Under the pieces are notes generated by a model that saw only the letters and a list, made by a program, of their open reading frames with translations, was not told the DNA's origin and made no database searches. 64,000 bases of DNA, from contig JAGNEJ010000006.1 in NCBI GenBank assembly GCA_018003315.1, forward strand, positions 1 to 64,000. The letters run 5' to 3'. The position numbers and the translations under genes were made by a program. Positions 51,872 through 61,061 of this stretch are shown here, piece by piece (positions within the stretch are counted from its first letter, which is position 1; the number at the start of each line of letters is the position of its first letter). The DNA comes from Verrucomicrobiales bacterium. GTDB lineage: Bacteria > Verrucomicrobiota > Verrucomicrobiia > Verrucomicrobiales > V1-33.

Positions 51872-54652
51872 TCACACTTCAAATGCCCTGGCCACCACGG
51901 CAGCCTGTTCCTTGTCGTGCATGGTTTTGCTGCCGACCGCGGGGCTGGCGCTGCGGTCGCGGCCGGCGTAGCGCACTTTGGTGTCGGCGATTTTTTCCAG
52001 GCGCGGCCAGACAAAGCTCCATGGTCCCATGTTGAGCGGCTCCTCCTGGCACCAGACAAATTTCTTGTTTCGCGCCGGGTATCTGGCGATGATTTCGGCC
52101 AGCAATTCCTCGTGCCAGGGATAGATCTGTTCGATGCGAATGATGGCGGTGTTTTTGATGGAATGCGCCTGGCGGCAGGCTTCCAAGTCGTAGTAGATTT
52201 TTCCACTGCAGAAGATGAGGCGTTGGATGCGCCTGGGCGGGCCGGGCAGGGCAGGGTCATCCAGCATTTCGCGGAAGCAGGTGTCTGCGGCCAGGTCCGC
52301 CTCGCTGCTCACGGCGCGCTTGTCGCGCAGCAGGCTTTTGGGTGTGGCAATGATGAGCGGCTTGCGGAACGGACGCATGACCTGACGGCGCAGCACGTGG
52401 AAATACTGGGCGGGGGTGGTCAGGTTGCAGACCTGGAGATTGCACTCGGCGCAGAGTTGGAGAAAGCGTTCGATGCGTGCGGAGCTGTGTTCCGGCCCCT
52501 GGCCTTCGTAACCGTGAGGCAGCAGCATGACAAGGCCGCTGGGCTTCTGCCATTTGCTTTCCGCGCTGGAAAGGAACTGGTCGATGATGACCTGCGCACC
52601 GTTTCCAAAGTCCCCGAACTGCGCCTCCCAGCAGATGAGCATCTGCGGAGACATGAGACTGTAGCCATAGTCAAATCCGAGCACGGCATTTTCGCTGAGC
52701 AGAGAGTTGTAAACACAGAACCGGGCCTGGTCCGGACTCAGGTGCTGCAGCGGGCTGTAACTTTCGCGGGTTTCCGAATCAAAAAACACGCAGTGCCGGT
52801 GGCTGAAGGTGCCGCGCCGCACATCCTGTCCACTGAGGCGAACGGGGATGTTCTCCGTGAGCAGGCTGGCAAAGGCAAGATGCTCGGCATGGCCCCAGTC
52901 GAACGGTCCGCCCGCTTCGGAGACCGCTCGGCGCTTGTCCACGACATTCTGCTTCACCTTGGGATGCAGGTGGAATCCGGCGGGAATTTCGGTGATGTTG
53001 CGTCCCAGTTCGCGCAGCCGCTCCTCCGGCAGTCCAGTGGCCACGGGGGCATGGCTGTATTCCGGCTGAAACACCGCGGTGGACCCTTCAAAGACGGTGC
53101 GCATGCTGCCGGTGCCCCGCTTCTGCAACGCCTGAAGTTCGGCGTGCTCCCGGTCCAGCCGGTTTTGCACGCTGGCGGAGATGCGCGTCACCGCTTCCTT
53201 TGTCAGGGTGCCAGCGGCGGTTTCCGCTTCGGCAAACGACTTGTCCACCGGCACCTGGGCGCGGATGGCCTTCATCATGTCCGGCTGGGTGAAGGAGGGT
53301 TCGTCCCCCTCGTTGTGCCCGTGCCGGCGGTAGCAGACGATGTCGAGGATGACATCCCGGCCAAATTTCTGGCGAAATTCGAGTGCCAGCTTCGCCACGT
53401 GCCAGACTTCCAGCGGCTGGTCGCCGTTTACATGAAAAACCGGGGCGTCGATCATCTTGGCTGCATCCGTGCAGTAGCGGCTGGAACGGGCATCGGCGGG
53501 ATTGGTGGTGAAGCCGATCTGGTTGTTGATGATGACATGAATGGTGCCGCCGGTGCGGTAGCCCGGAAGCTGGGAAAGGTGCAGGGTTTCCGCCACCATG
53601 CCTTGTCCGGCAAAGGCGGCGTCCCCGTGCAGCAGGAGTGGGAGCACCCGCCGCCGCTCCACCGTATCCCCAATGAGCCGCTGCCGGGCCCGTGCATTGC
53701 CCTCCACCACGGGATTCACCGCCTCCAGGTGACTCGGATTGGGTGCCAGAAACACCGTCACGGTTTTTCCGTCGGCCAGGCTGATTTTGTTTTCATACCC
53801 GAGATGGTATTTTACGTCGCCATCCCCAGCGACCAGGTCAGGAACGAAGTTTTCACTGAACTCGTTGAGCAACACCTTGAGCGGTTTGCGCAGAAAATTC
53901 TCCAGCACGGTCAGGCGTCCGCGGTGGGCCATTCCCATGATGATTTCCTCGACGCCGTGCTTCGGACAGTCTTCGAGCACCGACTGCAGCGCCACCATCA
54001 CGCTTTCCGATCCCTCCAGGGAGAAGCGTTTCTGACCTACGTATTTGGCATGGAGGAAGCGCTCGAAATAAGCGGCCTCCATCAGAGCGCGCAGCACGTC
54101 TTCACGCTGCGCCATGGAGGGAGCCGGCGCGTCCATCCGGTTTTCTATGCGCTCGCGCAGCCATTCCCGCACCTCGAAACTGGAAATGTGCATGAACTCA
54201 AAGCCGATCCAGCCGCAGTACAGACGCTGCAGGTCCTCCAGCATCCGACCGACCGGCATGGTGCGGCCATCTGCAAAGAACGGTGTTGCCACTTCCATGT
54301 CCAGGTGGCCGGGCTCCAGCCCAAAGCGCTCCAGCCGGAGTTCCGCAGGCGGCTCCGGACGCTGGGAAAGCGGATCCAGCCAGGCGGCGACATGCCCCAG
54401 GCTGCGGTAGCCTTCGATGAGCCGCACCACGTTCGCCTGAAACGCCAGTCCGGATTTGCCAGCTTCCTGAGGCAGTGCTCCGCGGGAGGCGTCCTGGGCC
54501 GGGCCGACCGCCCTAACCTGTTGTGAACCGAGTTCAAAGCCTTCAAAAAAAGCATTCCATGCGGGTTCCACGCTGCGGGCGTCCTGCTTCCATTGCCGGT
54601 ATTTTTCGTCCAGCAAATCAACATTCAAACGGGCGGAGATGGCACTGCTCAT
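51872..54652 (-). CDS. sucA: 2-oxoglutarate dehydrogenase E1 component
   Basis: The E1 subunit (926 aa) decarboxylates 2-oxoglutarate with thiamine diphosphate in the TCA cycle. It has the N-terminal subunit-binding region (LLDEKYRQWKQDARSVEPAW), SLEGSESVMVALQSVLED, IIMGMAHRGRLTVLENFLRK, the cofactor stretch LHGDAAFAGQGMVAETLHLS, IINNQIGFTTNP, IVCYRRHGHNEGDEPSFTQP and the C-terminal VWCQEEPLNMGPW. Length is normal. The E2 gene (sucB) is not adjacent, since ald follows upstream. The ATG at 54652 was preferred over a start 25 codons upstream whose sequence is unlike the family. Confidence 0.97.
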   Translation of the reverse strand: MSSAISARLNVDLLDEKYRQWKQDARSVEPAWNAFFEGFELGSQQVRAVGPAQDASRGALPQEAGKSGLAFQANVVRLIEGYRSLGHVAAWLDPLSQRPEPPAELRLERFGLEPGHLDMEVATPFFADGRTMPVGRMLEDLQRLYCGWIGFEFMHISSFEVREWLRERIENRMDAPAPSMAQREDVLRALMEAAYFERFLHAKYVGQKRFSLEGSESVMVALQSVLEDCPKHGVEEIIMGMAHRGRLTVLENFLRKPLKVLLNEFSENFVPDLVAGDGDVKYHLGYENKISLADGKTVTVFLAPNPSHLEAVNPVVEGNARARQRLIGDTVERRRVLPLLLHGDAAFAGQGMVAETLHLSQLPGYRTGGTIHVIINNQIGFTTNPADARSSRYCTDAAKMIDAPVFHVNGDQPLEVWHVAKLALEFRQKFGRDVILDIVCYRRHGHNEGDEPSFTQPDMMKAIRAQVPVDKSFAEAETAAGTLTKEAVTRISASVQNRLDREHAELQALQKRGTGSMRTVFEGSTAVFQPEYSHAPVATGLPEERLRELGRNITEIPAGFHLHPKVKQNVVDKRRAVSEAGGPFDWGHAEHLAFASLLTENIPVRLSGQDVRRGTFSHRHCVFFDSETRESYSPLQHLSPDQARFCVYNSLLSENAVLGFDYGYSLMSPQMLICWEAQFGDFGNGAQVIIDQFLSSAESKWQKPSGLVMLLPHGYEGQGPEHSSARIERFLQLCAECNLQVCNLTTPAQYFHVLRRQVMRPFRKPLIIATPKSLLRDKRAVSSEADLAADTCFREMLDDPALPGPPRRIQRLIFCSGKIYYDLEACRQAHSIKNTAIIRIEQIYPWHEELLAEIIARYPARNKKFVWCQEEPLNMGPWSFVWPRLEKIADTKVRYAGRDRSASPAVGSKTMHDKEQAAVVARAFEV

Positions 54653-54736
54653 GGATGGGAGTGGAAACAAATCACGGCGCGGATTCCGGCACGTCGTCAA
54701 CCGTGCCGCGGCGAGAAAACCGTGCATTCACTACGG

Positions 54737-55846
54737 TCAGAGCACGGCCTCTTCAAACGGAATTCCGTGGGCTTCCGCCACCGGATGACAGGCGAGTTTG
54801 CCGCGGTGACAGTTGATGCCCTTGCGGAATTCCGGCTTGAGCGCGACGGCACCGGCCAGGCCATGGTCGGCCAGCAGACTGAGATAGGGGAAGGTGACAT
54901 TGGTCAGTGCCTGGGTTGCGGTGCGGGCATAGGCTCCCGGCATGTTGGCCACACAGTAGTGGATGACTCCCTCTTCGACAAACGTGGGGCTGGCATGGGT
55001 GGTTGGACGGGTCGTTTCCACGCAGCCTCCCTGATCCACGGCGATGTCCACCAGCACGCTTCCAGGAGGCATCATCCGCAGCATTTTCCGGGTGATGAGC
55101 TTGGGAGCGCGGGCACCGGGCACCAGGACCGCGCCAATGATCAAATCGGTCCGCGGCAACAGTTCCATGAGACTGGCCTCACTGGAATACAGCGTGTGCG
55201 CCGTGTGCATGGTGATGTCCAGAAAGCGCATTCGCTCCAGATCCACCTCCAGGATGGTGACGTCCGCACCGATGCCGGTGGCGGCCCTTGCGGCATTCAC
55301 GCCTGCAGTGCCGCCGCCGATGACCACCACCCGTCCGGGAAGCACTCCTGGCACACCGCCCAGCAGCACGCCGCGTCCGCCATGGTGCTTCGCCAAATGA
55401 TAGGCTCCCACCAAAACGGACATGCGTCCGGCAATCTCGCTCATCGGCTCCAACAGCGGGAGCCGCCGGTTGACCTCGATCGTTTCGTAGGCAATCGCCG
55501 TGCAGTTGGTGGCCAGAAGATTTTCCGTCAGTTCCTTGTCGGCAGCCAGGTGCAGATAGGTGAAAAGCACCTGCCCCCCGCGCAGCAGCGGAATTTCCGA
55601 GGCCTGGGGCTCCTTGACCTTGATGATGACATCGCTCTGTTCGAACACCGCGGCATGTTCCGCGACCAGATCCGCTCCGGCGCTTTCATATTCGGAATCC
55701 GGATAGCTTGCCCCGGCACCGGCTCCCCTTTCCACCACAACCCGGTGGCCCTGCTTGATCAATTGATAGGCTGCGGACGGGGTGAGGGCGACACGGTGCT
55801 CCTGCGCCTTGATTTCACGCGGGACTCCAATGGTGGTGCGGTTCAT
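54737..55846 (-). CDS. ald: Alanine dehydrogenase
   Basis: The enzyme (369 aa) converts L-alanine and NAD to pyruvate, ammonia and NADH. It begins with the family start IGVPREIKAQEHRVALTPSA, has VVVERGAGAGASYPDSEYES, the catalytic lysine in IIKVKEPQASE, LFTYLHLAADKELTENLLA, the NAD-binding VVVIGGGTAGVNAARAATGI and the region HYCVANMPGAYARTATQALT. Length is normal. It is transcribed toward sucA with 84 bp between them. The ATG at 55846 directly precedes the conserved start, with a longer alternative 57 bp upstream being unlikely. Confidence 0.96.
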   Translation of the reverse strand: MNRTTIGVPREIKAQEHRVALTPSAAYQLIKQGHRVVVERGAGAGASYPDSEYESAGADLVAEHAAVFEQSDVIIKVKEPQASEIPLLRGGQVLFTYLHLAADKELTENLLATNCTAIAYETIEVNRRLPLLEPMSEIAGRMSVLVGAYHLAKHHGGRGVLLGGVPGVLPGRVVVIGGGTAGVNAARAATGIGADVTILEVDLERMRFLDITMHTAHTLYSSEASLMELLPRTDLIIGAVLVPGARAPKLITRKMLRMMPPGSVLVDIAVDQGGCVETTRPTTHASPTFVEEGVIHYCVANMPGAYARTATQALTNVTFPYLSLLADHGLAGAVALKPEFRKGINCHRGKLACHPVAEAHGIPFEEAVL

Positions 55847-55918
55847 GGCAGGCACTGTGCACGCAGACTGGCATTTCGCCAAGTGCAGGATGACTTCCCG
55901 CACCTGAGTTTCCCATGG

Positions 55919-56677
55919 TCACAGCAGGCCGGCTTCGCGAAAGCTGAAATAGCCTTCCGGGCAGCCCGCCCCCTGCTGGCCGATGATGATGTGGTCAAGA
56001 AAGCGCACCTGCATGATCTCCGCCGCCTCGCGCAGCCGCCGGGTAAACGCCCGATCCGCCTGGCTGGGGGTGGCGTCACCACTCGGGTGGTTGTGAACCA
56101 CCGCAAAGGCCGGCGCGGCATGCACCAGGACCGGGCGCAGGATCATGTTCACGTGGGCGGTGACTTCGCTGATGCTTCCGAGGCTGATTTCCTCCGTGGT
56201 CATGTGCTTGAGCCTGGCATTGAGCAGCACCACCCGCAGCGACTCCCGGTTCAGCATCCGCATTTCCGGCCCCAGCAGCGCCGCCAGTGCCTGCGGGGTG
56301 TCCAGCGGATCCTCCTTGAAGCGCTCCTGCGCCAGCCGACGGCCAAGTTCGCAGGCCGCCACCAGATGAATCGCCTTGGCCTGGCCGATGCCCTTTTGTT
56401 GCATCAACTCGGTCACGCCGCAGCGACTGATCGCAGTCAGGCTCCCGTAGCGCCGCAGCATCTGGCGGCTGACCTCGATGACATTGGCTCCGACCACGCC
56501 GCTGCCAAAAAAAATCGCCAGCAGCTCCGCATCCGTCAGTCCGCCCGGTCCGCTCCCCACCACCTTCTCCCGCGGACGCTCGCCGGGCGGCAAATCGGCG
56601 ATCCGCTGAGAAGGCTGGGGCGCTTCGTTGAGGGAAGGCCCGCGGTCAGCCTCGGTGTCACCCGGCTCTGCAGGCAC
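55919..56677 (-). CDS. radC: RadC-family JAB/MPN metalloprotease-like protein
   Basis: The 252-aa product has the N-terminal helix-hairpin-helix region (RIADLPPGERPREKVVGSGP, ELLAIFFGSG, ELMQQKGIGQAKAIHLVAAC) and the C-terminal JAB domain with the metal-binding motif FAVVHNHPSGDATPSQAD. A downstream FLDHIIIGQQG and SFREAGLL complete the normal RadC layout. Despite the name, RadC has no settled repair function in the cell. The gene lies 12 bp after the small lipoprotein gene. Length is a little above the usual 225 aa because of an extra N-terminal stretch, so an internal start cannot be excluded. Confidence 0.93.
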   Translation of the reverse strand: MPAEPGDTEADRGPSLNEAPQPSQRIADLPPGERPREKVVGSGPGGLTDAELLAIFFGSGVVGANVIEVSRQMLRRYGSLTAISRCGVTELMQQKGIGQAKAIHLVAACELGRRLAQERFKEDPLDTPQALAALLGPEMRMLNRESLRVVLLNARLKHMTTEEISLGSISEVTAHVNMILRPVLVHAAPAFAVVHNHPSGDATPSQADRAFTRRLREAAEIMQVRFLDHIIIGQQGAGCPEGYFSFREAGLL

Positions 56678-56688
56678 CTGGGACGGGA

Positions 56689-56856
56689 TTAATGTTGCTC
56701 CAGCTTTTTCCCGGCCTCAGGTTGATGGCCGGAATTTCCCGCTTCCCGTTTCGGTACATCGTGGAACATTTTCGTCTCTTTCCAGTCCTGACGTTCGCAG
56801 GCTTGGAAAAGCGGAAGGACGGCGGCAATGAGGCAGAACAACGGCAGTTTCTTCAT
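56689..56856 (-). CDS. Very small lipoprotein (55 aa)
   Basis: The ORF codes for a typical lipoprotein signal, MKKLPLFCLIAAVLPLFQAC, and a mature part of only about 36 residues starting CERQDWKETKMFHDV, then hydrophilic with a histidine and lysine-rich end. The basic start, hydrophobic core and FQAC box support translation. It lies between lipA and radC on the same strand, with 89 bp to lipA and 11 bp to radC. No family is recognised. Tiny lipoproteins like this are easily missed by annotation. They can bind envelope partners, but no function can be given here. Confidence 0.68.
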   Translation of the reverse strand: MKKLPLFCLIAAVLPLFQACERQDWKETKMFHDVPKREAGNSGHQPEAGKKLEQH

Positions 56857-56945
56857 ATGGGAAAAACAATGGCGGGATGCGGCAGAACGCGATTTAGACC
56901 GATCGGCTTCACATTGCAACCGCCGAATGGCACCGCGCAGGGCAG

Positions 56946-57851
56946 TCATGGGGCATCACCGATGATGTCCAGTTCGGGCTTGAAGTCCGAGGCATGGTAG
57001 GAACTGCGCACCAGCGGACCGGATGCCACATGGCGGAATCCCTTGCGCAGGGCCGTTTCCCGCAGCGACTCAAACTGCTCCGGGCGGATGTATTCGACGA
57101 CGGGCAGGTGATTGGCGCTGGGCCTCAGATACTGGCCCAGCGTGAGCACGGTCACGCCGTGTTCCAGCAAGTCGTCCATGGCCTGGAAGACTTCCGTTTC
57201 CCCCTCCCCCAGTCCGAGCATGAGTCCGCTCTTGGTCACGGCCTTGCCCGCGGCCAGTTCTTTGGCGCGCTGCAAAACCTGGAGACTGCGGTCATACTTG
57301 GCCCGGCTGCGCACCAGAGGAGTCAGGCGTCGCACCGTTTCCAGGTTGTGGTTGAAAATGTGAGGCCGTGCCTCCATGACCTCCTGCAGCGACTCCTCCC
57401 TGGCATTGAAGTCCGGTGCCAGGATTTCAATGACAATGCCGGGATTTTTTTGCCTGACGGCCAGAATGGTTTCGGTGAAATGCCGGGCTCCGCCGTCGGC
57501 CAGGTCATCCCGCGCGACCGCCGTAATGACGATGTGCTTGAGGCGCATCCTGCGGGCGGCTTCGGCGACGCGGTCCGGCTCCTCCACATCCAGAGCAAAG
57601 GGCTTGGCTGTTTTGACGGCGCAGAATCCACAGGCCCGGGTGCACCGGTCGCCGGCGATCATGAACGTGGCCGTGCCCAGGCTCCAGCACTCCCACCGGT
57701 TCGGGCACTGGGCTTCCTCGCAAACGGTGTGCAGCTTCAGATCGGAAACCAGCGCCTTGGTGGACCAGAAGGCGGGATCACTCGGCAGCCGCACCTTGAT
57801 CCAGGGCGGTTTTTTGTCCTGATGCAGGGCCGGGTCGAGCTTGGGAATCAT
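56946..57851 (-). CDS. lipA: Lipoyl synthase
   Basis: LipA (301 aa) inserts two sulfur atoms into octanoyl groups on the E2 subunits of 2-oxoacid dehydrogenases. The auxiliary cluster motif is CEEAQCPNRWEC (Cys44, Cys49, Cys55) and the radical-SAM motif is CTRACGFC (Cys70, Cys74, Cys77). The later HNLETVRRLTPLVRSRAKYD and GLMLGLGEGETEV are also diagnostic. The ATG at 57851 leaves 11 bp to sufT; a TTG at 57866 would overlap the sufT stop. Its neighbourhood with sufT and, further away, sucA makes biochemical sense: LipA needs iron-sulfur clusters and its product is used by such dehydrogenases. Confidence 0.97.
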   Translation of the reverse strand: MIPKLDPALHQDKKPPWIKVRLPSDPAFWSTKALVSDLKLHTVCEEAQCPNRWECWSLGTATFMIAGDRCTRACGFCAVKTAKPFALDVEEPDRVAEAARRMRLKHIVITAVARDDLADGGARHFTETILAVRQKNPGIVIEILAPDFNAREESLQEVMEARPHIFNHNLETVRRLTPLVRSRAKYDRSLQVLQRAKELAAGKAVTKSGLMLGLGEGETEVFQAMDDLLEHGVTVLTLGQYLRPSANHLPVVEYIRPEQFESLRETALRKGFRHVASGPLVRSSYHASDFKPELDIIGDAP

Positions 57852-57862
57852 GACTGCGAAAC

Positions 57863-58405
57863 TCAAATCATGCCCAGCTGCATCTGCCCCACTTCACTGA
57901 TCATTTCCTTGCCCCACGGCGGGTCCCACACCAGCTCCACTCTGGCCAAATCCACGCCATTGATCGTCATCACCTTGGTCTCGGCATCCGCTGCAATGGT
58001 CGGTCCCATGCCGCAGCCGGGTGCGGTCAGGGTCATCTTGATACTCACCACGGTTTTGCCATCCTCCTTTTCCACGATGCAGTCATACACCAGGCCGAGG
58101 TCCACGATGTTGACGGGAATTTCCGGGTCGAAAACCAGTTTCAACTGCTCCCAGACCGCACTCTCCAGGGCCGCCCCTTCCAGCTTGTCTCCGGATTTGT
58201 CCGCACCGTCTTTTTTGCCCTCGACGCCCAAGGCATCTGCATTTTTGGCGGAAATGCGCGCCAAGCCGTATTCCGTAGCCACGGTGTAGCTGCCGCCCAG
58301 GCTCTGGGTGATGATGACTTTGGTGCCGACGGGCAGGCGCATGACATCGCCGCTGGGAATTTGAATGGCTTCGACTTCGCGGTTGATTTCGATTTCAGTA
58401 TGCAT
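57863..58405 (-). CDS. sufT: Iron-sulfur assembly protein SufT (DUF59/MIP18 family)
   Basis: The product (180 aa from the ATG at 58405) has an N-terminal part of about 75 residues (VMRLPVGTKVIITQSLGGSY, ARISAKNADALG) that is typical of SufT and not of short DUF59 proteins. The DUF59 domain follows with LKLVFDPEIPVNIVDLGLVY, KMTLTAPGCGMGPTIAADAE and VELVWDPPWGKEMISEVGQM. SufT helps mature iron-sulfur proteins. It is the first gene of a short minus-strand group sufT-lipA-lipoprotein-radC. The longer start at 58480 adds 25 residues without family resemblance. Confidence 0.88.
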   Translation of the reverse strand: MHTEIEINREVEAIQIPSGDVMRLPVGTKVIITQSLGGSYTVATEYGLARISAKNADALGVEGKKDGADKSGDKLEGAALESAVWEQLKLVFDPEIPVNIVDLGLVYDCIVEKEDGKTVVSIKMTLTAPGCGMGPTIAADAETKVMTINGVDLARVELVWDPPWGKEMISEVGQMQLGMI

Positions 58406-58594
58406 GGGGAATTGGCCGGCAGGGGGGGAATTGGTCGAACCTGCCTTGCTGTTCATGGCGCACTTGCCGGGCGCATTCAAGCGGGAAGTTGTCCCGGCCC
58501 GCCGGTGTCACGGCGTTGCTTTCTGTGAATTCCGCTCTATTTGCATGGACGAAACGGCACCGCGCAGTCGCTGATGCCGCCATCCCCCCGCCCA

Positions 58595-59476
58595 ATGCAG
58601 CAGCAACTCTCAGAAATCCTCCGCAAGGTGCGAAAGATCGAACTGATCACCCGGGGCATTGTGCGCGAGGCGGTGGGCGGGGAATACCACAGTGTTTTCA
58701 AGGGACAAGGCATCGACTTCGATGACTTCCGCGAATACCAGCCCGGGGATGAGGTCCGGTCCATCGACTGGAACGTCACGGCGCGCATGGGCTTTCCCTA
58801 CATCAAAAAATTCGTCGAGGAGCGGGAGATGACGGTATTTCTGGCGGTGGATGTGAGCGGCAGCCAGCACTACGGCGGAGTGGACAAGTCGAAACGGGAA
58901 ATCGCCGCCGAGTTGGCGGGAGTGTTTGCCTTCAGCGCCAACGCCAATCAGGACAAGGTGGGGCTGCTGCTGGTGTCCGACGAAGTGGAGGAATTCCTGC
59001 CCGCGACCAAAGGCAGCCGGCATGTCCTGCGGGTGATCCGCGACATTTTATGGCATGAACCGCACAGCCGCGGGACCAACCTGGCCCCTGCTCTGGAACG
59101 CCTGACCAATGCACTGACACGCCGCGCCCTGGTGGTGCTCATTTCGGATTTCCAGACCACTGGCTATGAACGGGCCCTGAGAGTGTGCGCCATCCGGCAC
59201 GATGTGGTCGCAATTCAACTGACCGACCCCTGCGAAATGGAGCTTCCAGACGCCGGGTTGATCCTGTTGGAAGATGCGGAAACAGGAGAACTGCTGGAAG
59301 TGGACACGTCCAAACCGGCCAACCGAACTTGGTTTCGCCAGGCCAGGGCAGCGCGTCAGGCGGAACTGGACCAGACCTTCAAGAGCATGTCGATTGACAA
59401 AATCGACGTGGTGACCAACCGGGATTATCTGCCTGCGCTGCATTCCTTTTTCAAACGCCGGGCCGCCAAGGCCTGA
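58595..59476 (+). CDS. DUF58 domain protein of the Bat cluster
   Basis: This 293-aa protein shows the DUF58 start LRKVRKIELITRGIVREAVG, the highly conserved GEYHSVFKGQGIDFDDFREY followed by GDEVRSIDWNVTARMG, and a von Willebrand A-like part beginning VFLAVDVSGSQHYG. DUF58 proteins usually stand next to a MoxR AAA ATPase and VWA proteins; here no moxR gene is adjacent, the upstream neighbour being sufT in the opposite direction. The function of these clusters is thought to be chaperone-like or in stress tolerance. An ATG 21 bp further upstream (58574) is a possible alternative start. Confidence 0.9.
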   Translation: MQQQLSEILRKVRKIELITRGIVREAVGGEYHSVFKGQGIDFDDFREYQPGDEVRSIDWNVTARMGFPYIKKFVEEREMTVFLAVDVSGSQHYGGVDKSKREIAAELAGVFAFSANANQDKVGLLLVSDEVEEFLPATKGSRHVLRVIRDILWHEPHSRGTNLAPALERLTNALTRRALVVLISDFQTTGYERALRVCAIRHDVVAIQLTDPCEMELPDAGLILLEDAETGELLEVDTSKPANRTWFRQARAARQAELDQTFKSMSIDKIDVVTNRDYLPALHSFFKRRAAKA

Positions 59477-59494
59477 CGCCCCCCTAACACTCCC

Positions 59495-60046
59495 GTGCCT
59501 GAATTTCCTGAGATCAAAGATGCGCCCCATTTCTCGCCGCCTCCGGTGGATTGGTGGCCGGTGTGGGCCTGGGGGCTGGCCGTTCTGGCCCTCTGCGCCG
59601 CTGCGGGCCTGATCTGGTGGCGGTGGCGTCGGCGTCATTTCAGTTCCACGCGTCCGCCGGCCCCGCCGCTCGCTAATCAGGTGCTGGCCATGACCCTTTT
59701 GGAGGATTTGCGCAGCCAGGCCGACGCCCTGCCGCCGCCACAGGTGGGCCAGCGGGTGGCAGAAATCGTGCGGACCTTTCTCCACCGACAGTTTGGCATT
59801 CTGGCCCGCTACCGGACCACGGAGGAAATTCTGGCGCTGCGCCGGGATGCCAGCACTCCTCCGCCGCCGCCTGCCGTGCGGGTGTTTGAAGATTTTTTGC
59901 TGCACCTTGATGCGGTGAATTACGGAAGCGCCCGGTCCGATGGACCAGGCGGGAACTCCCTGGTGGATGAGGGAATCCATGCCATCCGCAAGGCCATGGA
60001 CCAACTGCAGCCACCGCGGGAAGCCGCGGCAGGAGGCGCTCCCTGA
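59495..60046 (+). CDS. DUF4381-type membrane protein of the Bat cluster
   Basis: The product (183 aa, GTG start) has an N-terminal periplasmic stub (IKDAPHFSPPPVDWWPVW), a membrane helix (AWGLAVLALCAAAGLIWWRW) and a cytoplasmic helical domain with LRSQADALPPPQVGQRVAEI, LHRQFGILARYRTTEEILAL and a final helix. The pattern WWP at the membrane and R(Y/T)TEE in the soluble part agrees with DUF4381 proteins, which stand between DUF58 and the VWA genes in such clusters. It follows the DUF58 gene by 18 bp and precedes batA by 1 bp. Confidence 0.78.
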   Translation: MPEFPEIKDAPHFSPPPVDWWPVWAWGLAVLALCAAAGLIWWRWRRRHFSSTRPPAPPLANQVLAMTLLEDLRSQADALPPPQVGQRVAEIVRTFLHRQFGILARYRTTEEILALRRDASTPPPPPAVRVFEDFLLHLDAVNYGSARSDGPGGNSLVDEGIHAIRKAMDQLQPPREAAAGGAP

Positions 60047-60047
60047 C

Positions 60048-61061
60048 ATGGTGCGGTGGTTTCAGGATTTTTCCTTCGCGGCACCGCAATTCCTGTGGCT
60101 GCTGCTGCTGGTGCCGCTCATCGGGGTTTTTCGCGGTGCGCCGGGACGCAAGGCGGCGGTCAAATTTTCCTCCATCGGCATGCTGCGAACGATCGGGCGT
60201 CCGGTGCGTTCCGCCATGGGCGTGCTCACCGCGCTGCTGGCGATGGTCCCGCTGGCTGCCGCCGTGGTGGCGCTGGCCCGCCCGCAACTGGTCCACACCC
60301 AGGAGCAGGTCCGGGACAGTGGCATCGAAATCATGATCACCATGGATGTGTCCCTGTCCATGGCCATTGAGGACTACTTCATTTCCGGCAGGCGTGTGAA
60401 CCGCCTCACCGTAGCCAAAAATGTGATCCGGGACTTTGTCGCAGGCCGCAAGAGCGACCGCATCGGCCTCGTGGCCTTCGCCGGGCGTCCGTACGTGGCT
60501 TCGCCGCTCACCATGGATCAAAAATGGTTCAACCAGAGCCTGGACCGCGTGGGCTTCAACATGGTGGAGGATGGCACCGCCATCGGCCAGGGAATGGTCA
60601 CCGCGGCCAAACGGCTGGACAAGCGGGAGGCGAAAAGCAAGATCATCCTCCTGCTCACCGACGGTGCCAACAACAGCGGCAGCGTTGCCCCCAAGGATGC
60701 CGCGCGGCTGGCCAAAACGCTTGGAATCAAGATTTACACCGTGGCCATCGGAACCCCCGGCAGGCACAACATCCCCATCGCCAACCGCCAGGGTTTCCTG
60801 CCCGGAGTGCGGCAGGAATTCGACGACGAAACCTTGAAAGCAGTCGCCGACATCGGCGACGGGCGGTTTTTCAAAGGCCAGGATACGGAAGCAGTGCAGA
60901 AAATTTTTGCGGAGATCGACCAGTTGGAAAAAACCAAACTCAACGTACGGCGGACTACGGAGATCACCGAATTGTTCGCCTTTCCGGTGGCCGCGGCACT
61001 CCTTGGAACGGTGGTGCTGATGGTGTTTACCCAAACGTTCGCCCGGAGGCAGCCCCAGTGA
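60048..61061 (+). CDS. batA: VWA-domain membrane protein BatA
   Basis: The protein (337 aa) has the usual BatA layout: N-terminal helix in FAAPQFLWLLLLVPLIGVF, a second membrane segment near TALLAMVPLAAAVVALARPQ, a VWA domain with the metal-binding MIDAS motif ITMDVSLSMAIEDYF and threonine in LLTDGANNSGSVAP, and a C-terminal membrane helix (VAAALLGTVVLMVFTQTF). BatA and BatB are linked to aerotolerance and envelope stress in Bacteroidota and others. The stop overlaps the start of batB by 4 bp (GTGA). Confidence 0.87.
   Translation: MVRWFQDFSFAAPQFLWLLLLVPLIGVFRGAPGRKAAVKFSSIGMLRTIGRPVRSAMGVLTALLAMVPLAAAVVALARPQLVHTQEQVRDSGIEIMITMDVSLSMAIEDYFISGRRVNRLTVAKNVIRDFVAGRKSDRIGLVAFAGRPYVASPLTMDQKWFNQSLDRVGFNMVEDGTAIGQGMVTAAKRLDKREAKSKIILLLTDGANNSGSVAPKDAARLAKTLGIKIYTVAIGTPGRHNIPIANRQGFLPGVRQEFDDETLKAVADIGDGRFFKGQDTEAVQKIFAEIDQLEKTKLNVRRTTEITELFAFPVAAALLGTVVLMVFTQTFARRQPQ

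Noticed and set aside
51917..54526. Open frame of 869 codons antisense to sucA
   Set aside because: It is a GC-rich shadow of sucA. Its translation has no family motif, and the sucA strand has complete E1 motifs over the same stretch.
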